Positions 30,394-41,504 of a stretch of 64,000 nt of DNA are shown here, one piece after another. The DNA is from Dactylis glomerata. Taxonomy: Eukaryota; Streptophyta; Magnoliopsida; Poales; Poaceae. A model generated the notes under the pieces. The model did not search any database, was not told the DNA's origin, and saw only the letters and a list, made by a program, of their open reading frames with translations. The translations under genes and the position numbers were made by a program. Location: NCBI GenBank assembly GCA_007115705.1, contig QXEO01001841.1:372001-436000 (forward strand). Direction: 5' to 3'. Within the stretch, counting starts at the first letter, position 1. Each line of letters opens with the position of its first letter.

Positions 30394-33300
30394 ATGCAGT
30401 CCTCTGAAGATTCTCCACTAGCCCCCTTTGATCCTGAGCCAGAGAGGACTTTGTTTGCAAGAAAGAGAGCAGCTTCTGAAGTTTCTGCTGAAGATTTGGA
30501 AACCTCTGTCTCAGATTTGGAATCATCATCCTCAGATTTCAGCATGGGTGATAAAAAGTTGAGAGATTTGTGGATCCCCAAGGACCAGATCAACAATGCA
30601 GATGTGATTATGCCTGCAATACAAGCAAACAACTGGGAAATCAAGCCAGCTCTGATCAATATGGTGCAACATAATCCCTTCAAAGGTTCCGCTTTGGAGA
30701 GCCCCCATGAGCATATCAGAAACTTTCTGGAGTACTGCAACACTTTGAAGCACAATGGTGTTCCTCCTGAAGCCATCAGGATGCAATTGTTTCCCTTTTC
30801 ACTGTCTGGACTTGCAAAAGTTTGGTTCCACTCTCTTCCTATTCACTGCAGAGACACATGGGAACATGTTCTTCAAGCTTTCTTTGAGAGATACTTCCCT
30901 CCAACCAAAGCAGCCGAGTGCAGAGACAAGATAACAAGATTTGTGCAATATGAAGGAGAAAGCCTGTATGATACTTGGCAGAGATACCAAGGTCTCATCA
31001 GGATGTGTCCCAACCATGGCCAGGAGCAATGGCTCATCTTGCAAACCTTCTACAAGGGTTTGACAGAGCAAACCAGATCATTTGTTGACTCAGCTGCTGG
31101 AGGAGGAATCATGAACAAGACCCTTGATGAAGCTACTGAGTTGATTGAGAGCATGGCATCACACAACTTCTCCTGGACAAATGAAAGAGATGTCCACCCC
31201 AACAATCAGCTGCAGATTCAGTCAAGTGGCCAGAATGCTTTGGAAGCCAAGTTGGAGAGTTTAACAACTCAGCTTGCCCAGCTCATGACAGAAAGAAACA
31301 GCCAAGCTTTGGTTCCTGTCAACCAAGTTACTTCTGCCTGTGCAATTTGTGGAAAAGAAGGCCATTCTTTCATGGAATGTACCTTGTCTACACCTCCTAA
31401 AGCCATGATATCAGAGGTGAACTATGCCCAGAATCAAGGGCCATATTCCCAAAGTTACAACCCTTCTTGGAGAAACCACCCCAACCTTTCTTACAAGAGC
31501 AATAATCAGCAAAGTTACCCAGCACCAGGGCAGCAGCACTATGCCCAAGCATCCCAGCAGAGTTACCATCAGCCTGGACAACAAAATTTCAGACCCCAAG
31601 GTCAAGTGCAACACCCACAACAACAACACCACCCAGTACATCAGCAAACTACTTCATCCAGCAGTAGCAGCCAATCTGAGCTTGGAGAAATGATGAAGCT
31701 ACAGAAGGAAATGTTCAGTGGAATGCAAGAAACTATGAAAATGCAATCTAAACTTTTCTACAAGACTATGCAGCAACTCACTGCTGGAATCCAGACCAAC
31801 AACATTGGAAAACAAGCTGAAGGAAAACTGCCAGCCCAAGCAGAGAAAAACCCAAAACAGTGTGGTGCCCTTTCCACTACTGAAGTTATTGATGCAGTCA
31901 CCACTAGGAGTGGGGTGAACACTGAACCCTTACTCAAAACCCCACCAAATGTCACTTATGTTGCTCCACAGAGAAGACCCACCGTGCAGCAGCAAACACC
32001 TCCAGAAATTGTTCTGCCAAGGCAGGAAAAATCAACAGGACAGCCTGCCCAGACAGAAAACCCTGCCAAGGCACAGATCTCTGCCACAGAACCAACAGAG
32101 AAGCCTTTGTTGATGAAAGTGCCATTTCCAGAGAGATTGGACAAGACCAAGGAGGAGAAGCAATACTCTAAATTCCTTGAGACCATGAAGGAAGTGCAAA
32201 TCACCATCCCCATCTTGGATGCAGTGTTGCACATTCCCCTATATGCAAAGTTTTTCAAAGATCTGATCACAAGGAAGAGGAGTTTGGACAGCCCTGAGTT
32301 AGTAGCCTTGACAGAAGATTGCAGTGCTGTGATCTTGAACCACATGCCCAAGAAACTACAAGACCCTGGAAGTTTCAGCATTCCCTGTGTAGTGGGAAGA
32401 AAAACCTTCACAGCCCTTTGTGACTTAGGTTCCTCTGTGAGTGTGTTACCCTCTGCTGCAAGCCAGATTCAGCAGCTGGGAACGCTGAAGCCTACCCCAA
32501 TGACACTTCAACTTGCTGATAGAACCTTGAGAAAACCAGTAGGAGTCCTTGAAGATGTGCCAGTCCAAGTTGGCAACTTTGCATATCCTGTGGACTTTGT
32601 TGTGCTAGAGATGGAAGACAATGCTGAATCAATGATTCTAGGCAGGCCATTCTTGGCAACTGCTGGTGCCATCATTGATGTCAAAGGTGGAACCCTCAAA
32701 TTACAATTTGGATCAGAGCAAGCTGAATTCAGCATGAAACATGCTACTCACTTACCCAATGTTCCTGAACATTGCCATTCCATTGATATTGTTGAAAGAA
32801 GTGTGCTAGAAACTTTGCCAGAACTTGAGCAAGAAGAGCCTGAAGCTCAAGTCTTTGTTACTGCTGAAACCACCAATGTACAGCAGCTCTGTGAAGTGAA
32901 AATTCGTGAAATTGTACCTGTGTCAAGTGCAAGAGAACCAGCTCATCTAGCTCACCATTCTGTTGTGGAGCTCAAAGAATTGCCTTCCCATCTGAAATAC
33001 TCATTCTTGGAGAAGGAAAAGTTACACCCTGTGATTATTAGTTCTGCCCTTTCAAGTGAGCAAGAAGAAAGTCTTCTGGCTATTCTGAAGCTGTACAAGA
33101 ATGTCATTGGATATTCCATTGATGACATCATGGGCATTAGTGAGAAAGTGTGTTCTCACAGGATCCACTTAGAAGAAGGCAGCAAGCCAACAAGAGAAGG
33201 ACAGAGGAGACTAAACCCTGCTATGCAAGATGTAGTAAAGAAGGAAGTTCTTAAATTGTTAAAGGCTGGAATGATATACCCCATCTCTGACAGTGAGTGG

Positions 33301-35883
33301 GTGAGTCCTATCCACATTGTGCCCAAGAAAGGTGGCTACACTGTTGTTGAAAATGAAGAAGGAAGGCTCATGACCACAAGACCTGTTACAGGATGGAGGA
33401 TGGTGAATGACTTCAGAAAATTGAACAAAGCTACAAGAAAAGATCACTTCCCTCTGCCATTCATGGACCAGATGCTAGAGAGACTTGCTGGCCAGAAGTA
33501 CTACTGCTATCTTGATGGTTACTCTGGATTTCTGCAGATTCCAATCCACCCTTCTGATCAAGACAAGACCACATTCACCTGCCCATATGGAACCTTTGCT
33601 TACAAAAGGCTACCATTTGGCCTTTGCAATGCTCCAGGCACCTTTCAGAGATGCATGATGTCCATATTTTCTGATTACATTGAGAAGATTATGGAAGTTT
33701 TCATGGATGATTTCACTGTGTATGGAAAAGACTTCGAAGCCTGCTTGAAGAACCTCACCTTAGTCCTTCACAGATGCTCTGAGCAAAATTTGATCCTGAA
33801 CTGGGAAAAATGTCACTTCCTTGTCACTGAAGGCATTGTGTTGGGCCACCTTGTGTCTGCTAGAGGAATTGAGGTGGACAAGGCAAAGGTAGATGTGATT
33901 GCCAAGCTACCCCCTCCGGAAAATGTGAAGGGAATTCAAAGCTTCCTAGGCCATGCTGGCTTTTACAGGAGGTTTATCAAGAACTTCTCCTATATTGCCA
34001 AGCCACTCACCAATCTCCTGAATCATGAAGTGAAGTTTGTGTTTGATGACACTTGTTTGCAAGCATTCAACCAATTGAAAGATGCTCTCATCACAGCCCC
34101 TGTTGTTCAACCTCCTGACTGGACACTGCCATTTGAACTTATGTGTGATGCAAGTGACTTTGCTGTTGGAGCAGTCCTTGGCCAGAGGAAAGACAAAGCT
34201 GTACATGTTATACATTATGCAAGCAAGACTTTGGATGATGCTCAGATCAATTACACCACCACAGAGAAGGAGCTGCTTGCTGTTGTGTTCTCATTTGATA
34301 AGTTTAGACCATACCTGGTTGGACACAAGTGCATTGTCTACACAGACCATGCAGCAATCAGATATTTAGTGAGCAAAAAGGATGCTAAACCAAGGCTCAT
34401 CAGATGGATCCTTCTGCTCCAAGAGTTTGACATAGAAATTAGAGACAAGAAAGGGTCAGAGAACTCAGTTGCTGATCACTTGTCCAGAATCAACATTGAT
34501 GAAAACAGAGAGATTCAAGACTTGATGCCAGGAGAACAGCTCATGGCAGTCAGTGCCACTTCACCTTGGTATGCTGACTTTGTGAATTTCCTAGCTTGTG
34601 ATATTGTGCCAGCAGATCTCTCCTACCAGCAAAAGAAAAAATTCCTCCATGATGTCAAGAGTTACTATTGGGATGAACCTTTTCTGTACAAACATTGTGC
34701 TGATGGCATTGTGAGAAGGTGTGTTCCCTCTGATGAAAAAAGTGATGTGATGTTCCAATGCCATTCAGGATTGTATGGAGGACATGCTGGAGTGTTCAAG
34801 ACTCAAGCCAAGATCTTGCAAGCTGGCTTCTTTTGGCCAAGTATGTTCAGAGATGTTCATGAGTACATAATGAAGTGTGATCCTTGTCAAAGAGCAGGAA
34901 AGATGTCAAAGAGAAATGAAATGCCCCAAACAGGAATCTTGGAAGTGGAATTGTTTGATGTTTGGGGAGTTGATTTTGTTGGACCCTTGCCATCTTCTCA
35001 AGGCTACAAGCATATTTTAGTTGCTGTTGACTATGTGTCAAAATGGGTTGAAGCCATTCCCACTGTTAATGCTGATGCCAAGGCAGTTTGTAGAATGTTC
35101 AAGACTGTCATTTTCCCAAGATTTGGAGTGCCAAGAGTTGTAATTAGTGATGGTGGTGCTCACTTCAACAATGACCAGTTTGAGAAGCTTCTGACCAAGT
35201 ATGGAGTGAAGAATCACAGAGTGACAACTCCTTATCATCCGCAGGCCAATGGCCAAGTGGAGCTGTCAAACAGGGAAATCAAGCAAATCTTGGAGAAAGT
35301 TGTGTCCAAGACCAGAGGAGATTGGTCAATGAAATTGCCCGACACTTTGTGGGCTTACAGGACAGCATACAAGACACCCATTGGCATGTCACCTTTCAGA
35401 ATTGTCTATGGCAAGGCTTGCCATCTGCCAGTCGAATTGGAGCACAGAGCGCATTGGGCAATCAGGAAGCTGAACTTGGACATTGGCAAAGCAGGAAACA
35501 TGAGGAAACTGCAGTTGTGTGAGCTTGAAGAGCTCAGGAATGATTCCTATGAAAGTGCAAAGATTTACAAGGAGAAGACCAAGAAATGGCATGACTCCCA
35601 CATTCTGAGAAGGGAATTCAAGGAAGGGCAGTCAGTGCTGGTGTATGATTCCAAGTTACACTTATTCTCTGGAAAGTTCAAGTCCAGATGGTTTGGTCCT
35701 TGTGTTATCAAGAAAGATCTAGGCCATGGTGCCTTTGAGGTTTATAGCTCAGCTGAGGGAACATTCAAAGTAAATGGCCAGAGGTTGAAGCACTACAGGA
35801 TTGGAGATTTGATTGAAAACCAAGTTGAAGAAGATGATGAACCAGAGGATGGCTCCAATGCATCCTCTACCCATGCAAACTAG
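30394..35883 (+). CDS. R3 gag-pol polyprotein (1829 residues, intact)
   Basis: Start chosen at ATG 30394 (MQSSEDSP); the frame also opens 15 nt upstream at a GTG. The gag core (HIRNFLEYC to about residue 240) is followed by a Gln/Ser-rich region. A CX2CX4HX4C zinc knuckle, C316 to C329, precedes protease with DLGSS at about 677. The reverse transcriptase has LDGYSGF, PFGLCNAPGTFQR and the catalytic FMDD at 1103-1106. RNase H (CDASDFAVG, about 1252; TDHAAIRYL) and integrase follow. The integrase HHCC finger starts near 1456, and catalytic Asp1527, Asp1586 and Glu1623 are present. The tail carries KACHLPVELEH. The protein makes particles, copies RNA to DNA and integrates it. No stop or frameshift is present, unlike every other pol here. 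How gag and pol levels are balanced from one frame is not visible. Confidence 0.95.
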   Translation: MQSSEDSPLAPFDPEPERTLFARKRAASEVSAEDLETSVSDLESSSSDFSMGDKKLRDLWIPKDQINNADVIMPAIQANNWEIKPALINMVQHNPFKGSALESPHEHIRNFLEYCNTLKHNGVPPEAIRMQLFPFSLSGLAKVWFHSLPIHCRDTWEHVLQAFFERYFPPTKAAECRDKITRFVQYEGESLYDTWQRYQGLIRMCPNHGQEQWLILQTFYKGLTEQTRSFVDSAAGGGIMNKTLDEATELIESMASHNFSWTNERDVHPNNQLQIQSSGQNALEAKLESLTTQLAQLMTERNSQALVPVNQVTSACAICGKEGHSFMECTLSTPPKAMISEVNYAQNQGPYSQSYNPSWRNHPNLSYKSNNQQSYPAPGQQHYAQASQQSYHQPGQQNFRPQGQVQHPQQQHHPVHQQTTSSSSSSQSELGEMMKLQKEMFSGMQETMKMQSKLFYKTMQQLTAGIQTNNIGKQAEGKLPAQAEKNPKQCGALSTTEVIDAVTTRSGVNTEPLLKTPPNVTYVAPQRRPTVQQQTPPEIVLPRQEKSTGQPAQTENPAKAQISATEPTEKPLLMKVPFPERLDKTKEEKQYSKFLETMKEVQITIPILDAVLHIPLYAKFFKDLITRKRSLDSPELVALTEDCSAVILNHMPKKLQDPGSFSIPCVVGRKTFTALCDLGSSVSVLPSAASQIQQLGTLKPTPMTLQLADRTLRKPVGVLEDVPVQVGNFAYPVDFVVLEMEDNAESMILGRPFLATAGAIIDVKGGTLKLQFGSEQAEFSMKHATHLPNVPEHCHSIDIVERSVLETLPELEQEEPEAQVFVTAETTNVQQLCEVKIREIVPVSSAREPAHLAHHSVVELKELPSHLKYSFLEKEKLHPVIISSALSSEQEESLLAILKLYKNVIGYSIDDIMGISEKVCSHRIHLEEGSKPTREGQRRLNPAMQDVVKKEVLKLLKAGMIYPISDSEWVSPIHIVPKKGGYTVVENEEGRLMTTRPVTGWRMVNDFRKLNKATRKDHFPLPFMDQMLERLAGQKYYCYLDGYSGFLQIPIHPSDQDKTTFTCPYGTFAYKRLPFGLCNAPGTFQRCMMSIFSDYIEKIMEVFMDDFTVYGKDFEACLKNLTLVLHRCSEQNLILNWEKCHFLVTEGIVLGHLVSARGIEVDKAKVDVIAKLPPPENVKGIQSFLGHAGFYRRFIKNFSYIAKPLTNLLNHEVKFVFDDTCLQAFNQLKDALITAPVVQPPDWTLPFELMCDASDFAVGAVLGQRKDKAVHVIHYASKTLDDAQINYTTTEKELLAVVFSFDKFRPYLVGHKCIVYTDHAAIRYLVSKKDAKPRLIRWILLLQEFDIEIRDKKGSENSVADHLSRINIDENREIQDLMPGEQLMAVSATSPWYADFVNFLACDIVPADLSYQQKKKFLHDVKSYYWDEPFLYKHCADGIVRRCVPSDEKSDVMFQCHSGLYGGHAGVFKTQAKILQAGFFWPSMFRDVHEYIMKCDPCQRAGKMSKRNEMPQTGILEVELFDVWGVDFVGPLPSSQGYKHILVAVDYVSKWVEAIPTVNADAKAVCRMFKTVIFPRFGVPRVVISDGGAHFNNDQFEKLLTKYGVKNHRVTTPYHPQANGQVELSNREIKQILEKVVSKTRGDWSMKLPDTLWAYRTAYKTPIGMSPFRIVYGKACHLPVELEHRAHWAIRKLNLDIGKAGNMRKLQLCELEELRNDSYESAKIYKEKTKKWHDSHILRREFKEGQSVLVYDSKLHLFSGKFKSRWFGPCVIKKDLGHGAFEVYSSAEGTFKVNGQRLKHYRIGDLIENQVEEDDEPEDGSNASSTHAN

Positions 35884-36970
35884 TGATGATGAAGCTATAG
35901 TCAAGCTAGTGACTTTAAACAAGCTCTCTTCCAGGAGGAAACCTGGTATCCCTTGTATCATATATTTCCCTTTCACCTTTTTATGTTTTTGCCTTGTGTG
36001 TTTGTTTCTTTTTGTTGTTTCAGTGAGAACTTGGATAGGGAGAAAGATTGCTGTTGATTGACAAGGCAGAGAAGCAGGAAAACCACCAGGTGAACACTTT
36101 CCATTTCCACACATTTGTTAAAATCTGAATCAGAATATCCTATACTGTTGGTTGATCTTGTGTGAAAGTACTTTGTTAAGGAATGAATCAATTTCGCTTG
36201 CTTGGACCTGAAAATATCACTTTGCATGCTATGAAGAACTTTGCTTTGAATCTGCTTATAACTCTAGCAAATGCTTTGTTCAGAGCCTAGTTCCACTTTA
36301 GAACTTTTGTATGGCTTTACTCAAAGAACCTGTGAAACATCAGCATATTTGTTAATTGCCCTAAGAATGAAGTTCATGATCCATTTCTTAGCCCCTAACC
36401 AATTGCATCTGTTGCATTTTTTGCATTAGCAAACATGATCTCTGGATTGTGATTTGTGAAGCGCTAACATACTAACATACTAACATATTAACAGAAAGGA
36501 AAAAGTTTAGCATTAGCAACCATGATCTCTGGATTGTGGTGTGTGAAGCACTAACCTGAAAATGCTAAGTAAAACTTGTTGTAAATACCCAAAGCACTAG
36601 CACCTATGATCCTGGGATTGTAGTGTGTGAAGCACTAACTAAGTTGACCCATCAAGCTAAGTTACTAACTGACTAACTTGTCTATGCATTAGCCTATTAT
36701 GTTCCTGGGAACTGTAATGGGTGAAGCACTAATTTTGCATTACATATTGGGCTATGTACTGGATCTTGAGTTTTCAATTTCAGAGTCAATTACTTTATAC
36801 TCATGTGTCCATGTTGTTTGATCTAGACATACTCAAATTCTCTTGTGAAACTCGTTTTTGAATTGGCAATTGCAAGACTTATCTGCATTGAGTCAGCAAT
36901 GTCCCTCATCATGCTCTGTTACATTTTGTTTGGTACAATGCACCATTCTTTACTTGAGGACAAGCAAAGG
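35884..36970 (+). other. R3 3' untranslated region
   Basis: Non-coding. Includes the degenerate repeats at 36423-36732 and ends in the motif ggacaagcaaagg, which recurs in R5 as ggacaagcgaggt just before the polypurine tract. Confidence 0.7.
36423..36732 (+). repeat. Four degenerate repeats in the R3 3' region
   Basis: Units starting gcattagc or gcactagc at 36423, 36510, 36594 and 36686 (spacing 84-92 bp) share the pattern atgatct/cctggga-ttgt-a/g-gtgtgaagcactaac. A short actaacat triplication lies at about 36468-36490. Confidence 0.75.
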
Positions 36971-36974
36971 TTTT

Positions 36975-36987
36975 GGTCTGGGGGTTT
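36975..36987 (+). other. R3 polypurine tract
   Basis: ggtctgggggttt directly precedes the 3' LTR. This is the usual primer region for second-strand synthesis in Athila-like elements. Confidence 0.75.
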
Positions 36988-38134
36988 TGATCACTCTAAG
37001 ATTTACACATATATCTGAACCTTGCAACCATAAATCTTGTCTGTTTTACCTCGTTTCTACCAGTGTTGCACCAACATTTTACATCATTTGATCCTTTGTC
37101 ACAGATCAGTGCGCCAAGGCACTTAAATCTACAAGTCAGAGTAATTCAAACATCAGACCAAGCCACCAGGAAAGGAAGAGTACATCTTGAGGAGCAAGAA
37201 AGAAGCCATCGGCAGAAACAGGCTGCCACGGCACAAGAAGACAGAAAAATCGGCAAAAGCAGAAAAGCCGATGCCGCCACCAACTTCCCACTACTCCACT
37301 TCGCCGCAGCAAGAATGCTACAAAAAGCCTTTAAAAGGAGAGGTCTAGGTTCACTCCCAGAATAATCCATCTCTCACCCCATCCATCCATCGCCACCCAG
37401 CCACTCCATCCATCCACCACTCCACCAAAACCTTCCTCCTCCATAGTCCAACACACCGAAAACCTCCACTTTTCCACCCACTTTTCCCTCTACTCCTCTG
37501 CTGCAACAAGAACAGATCAACGGCGCAAGCAAGAACACCATGAACACCACCAAGAACACTTCCAAGAACGTCAAGATGGACAAGGCTCGAAGGATCTGAA
37601 GGCCAAGCTCTTCCTCATCCCTCTTCATCCTCTGCCACGACAGCAACATCTCTGCCTTCTTCTACTTTCTCTGCCACGGCAAGCCTTCGGTGACCAACAG
37701 CAACCTCTCTCTCCTCTCCCCCATGCTCTGTGATCTGATTTGTGTTGATCTTGCGTTGTAAAACAGTTTGAACCCTGTCCTGGATCTTTGCTATGGTTTG
37801 AGTGACACACTCCATTGTAAACTCCAAGATTACTGTGATTTCTGTGTTGCATCTGCCTGATCTGTTAGGTGTAAGACTAGCCTCTGCATCTAGTCCCAAA
37901 AATGCATCCCTGCCTCACTTGCTCGTTTGTCCTTTGTTTCCTTGCCTGACAAACAAGAAACATTGGATTTGTTATGTTAAAAACTTCCAACCTAAAACCT
38001 CCTGTTACTTTCCTGTTTACAACACCAAAAACCCCACTTTTCTGCTTAGCTTCTGGAAATTAGGAAATAGTCTCATTTGTGTTGATCCATGTGGAGACGA
38101 CTAGAAAAACCCCCCTATAATCTCAGCTAGATCA
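36988..38134 (+). repeat. R3 3' LTR (1147 bp)
   Basis: Same length as the 5' LTR at a constant offset of 7976. The only difference seen is A at 38089 for C at 30113. Followed by the TSD gcgtg at 38135-38139. Confidence 0.95.
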
Positions 38135-38139
38135 GCGTG

Positions 38140-38232
38140 CTCGACGAGTTCCCTGGGAACCCCTGGCATGTCTGAATGACACCAGGCGAAGATTTCCTAG
38201 CGCTCACGGAGGAACTCGATGAGCGCGCTTTC
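38140..38232 (-). pseudogene. R2 pol, first 31 or so codons (upstream of R3)
   Basis: Continues in frame after the conserved TAG at 38233-38235. It reads toward the reverse transcriptase N-terminal region, which resumes at 29011 after R3. R1 and R4 carry the same stretch uninterrupted. Confidence 0.8.
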
Positions 38233-41127
38233 CTATGCGGGATCCAAGTTCACCGCAATTGATGTCGTCTTGTTTGCATCTGTAGGGTGGACCTAGATTT
38301 TCTTCGAGTCCTGAGTTGTGTCGAAAGCCTGATCTGGCTGGGATCGTCCAACATCGGGTAGCACATTATGGTCCGTTTCTCCTTTTAACCCCTCATATTC
38401 CGCTGTCATGCTGAAGGTTTGCGCCATCCTATTGAATTCTCTATCACATGTGTTGGCTACTTCAAAGCTCCCTTGTACTATGATTGTTCCTTTGGGTCCT
38501 GGAATTTTTAGCGTAAGATACGCGTAGTGTGGTACTGCCATGAATTTTGCAAATGCTGGGCGCCCCAGGATTGCATGGTATTGTGACGGCCAGTCCATAA
38601 CTTCGAATTCCAGCTTCTCTCTTCGGTAGTTGCCGCTACTGCCAAAGCAGACATCGAGTTCTATTCTTCCCAAAGGGTAGTTTGCGGCTCCTGGTACTAT
38701 TCCGTGGAAGGAGCAATCTGTTGGCTTCAGACTCGACAGCGAGATGCACATTGCCTTTAAGGTTCTAGCATATATTAAGTTTATGCCACTCCCTGCATCC
38801 ATGAATACTCTTCCGATGTCGTATCCTCCTATTTGCGCCTTTAAAACCATAGGCGAGTGGCCTGGCCTGGGAACTTTTCTCGGGTGGTCTGCTCTACTGA
38901 ACTTAACTGGTTGTTCTGACCACCGTAGGTACTCTGTTGTAGCTGGTGGTGATGATATTGCTAGGTTTACTTGCCTGGATATGCTCTTTCGCTCTTTCTT
39001 TGATTTGAGCACCGGTTGAATCATGGCTGATATGTATACTTTTGACTCTAGGTGCCTTGCTAGCCTTTGCATTTGATATCCTTGACTTCTGTGTTTTCCT
39101 CCTTGCCTCCCTCCTTGGCTTGAGCCCATGGCGCTTTGCAGCCTTAGGAATGTTCTGCAATCCTTCATCTGGTGGTTTGAGACCCTTTTCCCGTCGAGAT
39201 ATGCGTGGTGGATTCGACAAGGTCCGTATAGCATATCCTCGGCCGAAGGACCGGAGTATCTCGATTTTTCTACTCCTTTTGTCTGAAACCTCCTATTTTC
39301 ATATCCTTCCTCTTCTTCTAATATGTAGCCCGCGGCTACCTGATTTCGCCTTCCTTGGTGATCCCTGCTGCGGTGTCGTCTCCTCTGTCTACTTATTCTG
39401 TCGACTTCTGGTGAACGTCCTCTTTTATTGTTATACGCGTCCTCTCCATCAGCGAATTTGTTGGCTTGTTCCATTAGCTCGGCTACTGTCATAGGTCTTG
39501 TTCTTCCTATTTCTTCCACGAGATCTGAGCGACGAAGTCCGGCCGTAAAGGCGTCTATTGCTCGTTCGTCGGAGACGTCCTCTGCTGAGTTTTTGATTAT
39601 ACTCCAGCGTTGTATATAAGAACGTAGCGTTTCGCCTTTCCTCTGCACGCACGCCTTAACTTCCTCCAGTGATGCTGGGCGCTTGTAGGTTGAACGAAAA
39701 TTTCTTGCGAATTGACTTTCGAGTTCCACCCAACTTCCGATGGATTCGTTGGGTAGGGTATTCAACCAGGACCGCGCTGCGCCGGTGAGGTGTAGCTGCA
39801 AACTTTGCATTGCAGTCGCCTTTGTTCCCCCCAATATCTGTACTGCCTGCAGATAGTCTGACAACCATAGGGTAGGTTCTTGTGATCCGTCATACTTATG
39901 CTGGTCGTGTGGCAGTTTGAATCCTTTGGGTACCCGCGTTTTGCGAACCCTGCGGGTAAAGCATAACGCACCCATCTCTTTATCGTCGTCTTCATAATTC
40001 TCTTCCCTCCAAGCATGACGCGATTTGTTTACTCGAGCTTGCGCTATTATATTTCTTGCGTCCTCTTTCCTCTTCTGTTGCCTTTCCTCTTCTGATGACT
40101 CGCTGTACTCGTTATCTGTGAAGTTGTATCTGAACTTCTCCTTTTGATTTTCCTTGCAGCTTGTCGACTTTGTCTCTGGGCCTTTTTCCCTGATCTTGCT
40201 TTCCACTATTCCAAGGCTTCGTATCGCGGCTCGGTGCATATCTTCTCGCGGGTCCCTAGGTTCTGGCCTTGTAGTTAGTAAATACGCTTGTGCTGCTACC
40301 AATGCTGCTTCTGGCGTTTCTTGCATGAAGTTGTCTTCCTCCTCTTCTAGCTGTGGGGTAGGGCTTCTTGAGTACCTTTCTTCCCTGCTGCGCGCCGTCG
40401 CCCCTCTATTGTGCTTTGGGTCTCCATGCCTTTCTCTGCTGTACTCTGAATCTTCACTATAGTCTCCCCAGTACTCCTCCCTTGATATATTGTTATTGTC
40501 TTGAAAGACCATATCTCTTTCCTCCCTTAGTTTCTTCCTGTGTTGGTATAATGCATACTGATATCCCATTAGAACTTCTCTTCTCGCTCCTTCGGGTACT
40601 TCTGTACCATGATTGATAGCTTATTTGATCATTCTCCATTCGCTAGCCGAAACGTGGATTTTTTCCTTTTCCTTTTTGTTGTGTTCTTTCATTTTGTCGA
40701 CTTGCCTGTCGACCTTTTTACTTCCTTCGCTGTTGTTTTCTTCTTCTGCTTCAGTGATAATAATGCATAACTGATGTACTTTGGAGACGCCGCTGCTTCC
40801 CACGGCGAAGTCCTTTGCGTTATTGTGCGTTTGGCACGCTCTTTCTTCTGAGTCAAAATTTTCCCCAATTTTGTCGCCTTCTGCGATTGGTGCTTTTTCG
40901 AAGCTGACCGGCGAGTTTACCTCGCTGGAAGAGTCTTTTGATGATTCCAATATTTCCTCTGTTCCGGACTTGTTTGCCGACGGATCTGGTTTCGTTGAAT
41001 CCGAGAGGCGGGATGAGCCCGATGGCCCGATAGTGATGCTCAAACTTCCAATGGTTAACTCCATCTCTTGATTTCCGTCGAGTTATGAACTGCTGTTGGC
41101 TAAAAGCGAAAAAGCCATCGAATTCAT
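38233..41127 (-). pseudogene. R2 gag-protease
   Basis: From ATG 41127 one frame runs to TAG 38233-38235. Early stops occur about 14 codons in (TAA) and at 40621-40623. The next 758-codon stretch (40569-38293) is open and holds the gag core (DGSQEPTLWLSDYLQ, LTGAARSWLNTLP). It also holds the CRIH...H...C motif and protease FMDAGSG. A TAG at 38293-38295 (CAG in R4) closes it just before the conserved junction stop. The N-terminal part is acidic and low in complexity. It is one of the better-preserved gag-protease regions of family T here. Confidence 0.86.
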
Positions 41128-41144
41128 GATTCCAACGCCCAAGG

Positions 41145-41162
41145 TCCCCACGGTCGGCGCCA
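41145..41162 (-). other. R2 primer-binding site
   Basis: TGGCGCCGACCGTGGGGA on the minus strand, 2 nt inside the 5' LTR; same as R0, R1 and R4. Confidence 0.85.
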
Positions 41163-41164
41163 AT

Positions 41165-41499
41165 TGACGAGGGGTTAACTCGACAAATGTCCTAAATGAA
41201 GGACTTAGGATCGGGGAGATAGGGCGTCAGATGAACTCGAAGGTGAAGTTAGTCGAAATAGGTATGCATCAAAAGTAAACTTGGGTGTTCAACCTGGCTT
41301 GCTTTCAATCTGGCCTACACCATCCCCTCCTGGCCCCTTTATATAGGCGGCCAGGTCTCGAGGATCGGGTAGGGTCCGATATAGATTACAATATCGACAT
41401 ACGGTAAGAACTCGTATTCGACTATCATTACAATTGGGCCTAGCTATACGGGCCTTAGGGGTACTCAACTAACGGGCTCTATTGACTATACCCTTGTCA
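41165..41499 (-). repeat. R2 5' LTR
   Basis: 335 bp. Shares the private variants ggcggccagg and gctatacgggcctta with 23900-24234, which confirms the pairing across 17 kb and across R3. Confidence 0.93.
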
Positions 41500-41504
41500 A
41501 CAGG

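Larger units (their letters stand above)
29012..38134 (+). mobile_element. R3: intact, very young Athila-like Ty3/gypsy retrotransposon inside R2
   Basis: A 9123-bp element with two 1147-bp LTRs, TSD GCGTG, a tRNA-Asp primer-binding site, an unbroken gag-pol of 1829 residues and a polypurine tract. Only one difference between the LTRs was found by eye (C at 30113, A at 38089). The order protease, reverse transcriptase, RNase H, integrase and the KACHLPVELEH motif after integrase place it in the Athila group. There is no envelope-like frame; 35884-36987 is non-coding. Nothing visible would prevent it from being autonomous. Confidence 0.95.
23900..41499 (-). mobile_element. R2: Tat-type Ty3/gypsy element inside R1, itself containing R3
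   Basis: Bounded by 335-bp LTRs (23900-24234 and 41165-41499) with the TSD acagg at 23895-23899 and 41500-41504. Without R3 it is about 8.47 kb. Sense order on the minus strand: 5' LTR, primer-binding site, gag-protease, pol with a dual RNase H, 3' region with an antisense ORF remnant, 3' LTR. R3 lies in the start of pol. LTR comparison by eye gives 6 differences in 335, all transitions. The dual RNase H and the YIDD type of reverse transcriptase place it in the Tat lineage of plant Ty3/gypsy elements. The coding region has few stops, so decay is modest. Confidence 0.93.

Noticed and set aside
30387..30776. 129-codon minus-strand frame antisense to R3 gag, compared with the antisense ORFs of R2 and R4
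   Set aside because: It overlaps functional gag coding sequence and has no promoter or domain, unlike the antisense ORFs downstream of pol.
36423..36732. CRISPR-like array
   Set aside because: Units are degenerate, spacing is uneven and the context is an LTR retrotransposon in a plant genome.
35884..36987. Possible envelope-like gene after R3 pol
   Set aside because: Only short frames and non-coding repeats; no signal peptide or membrane segment in a credible frame.
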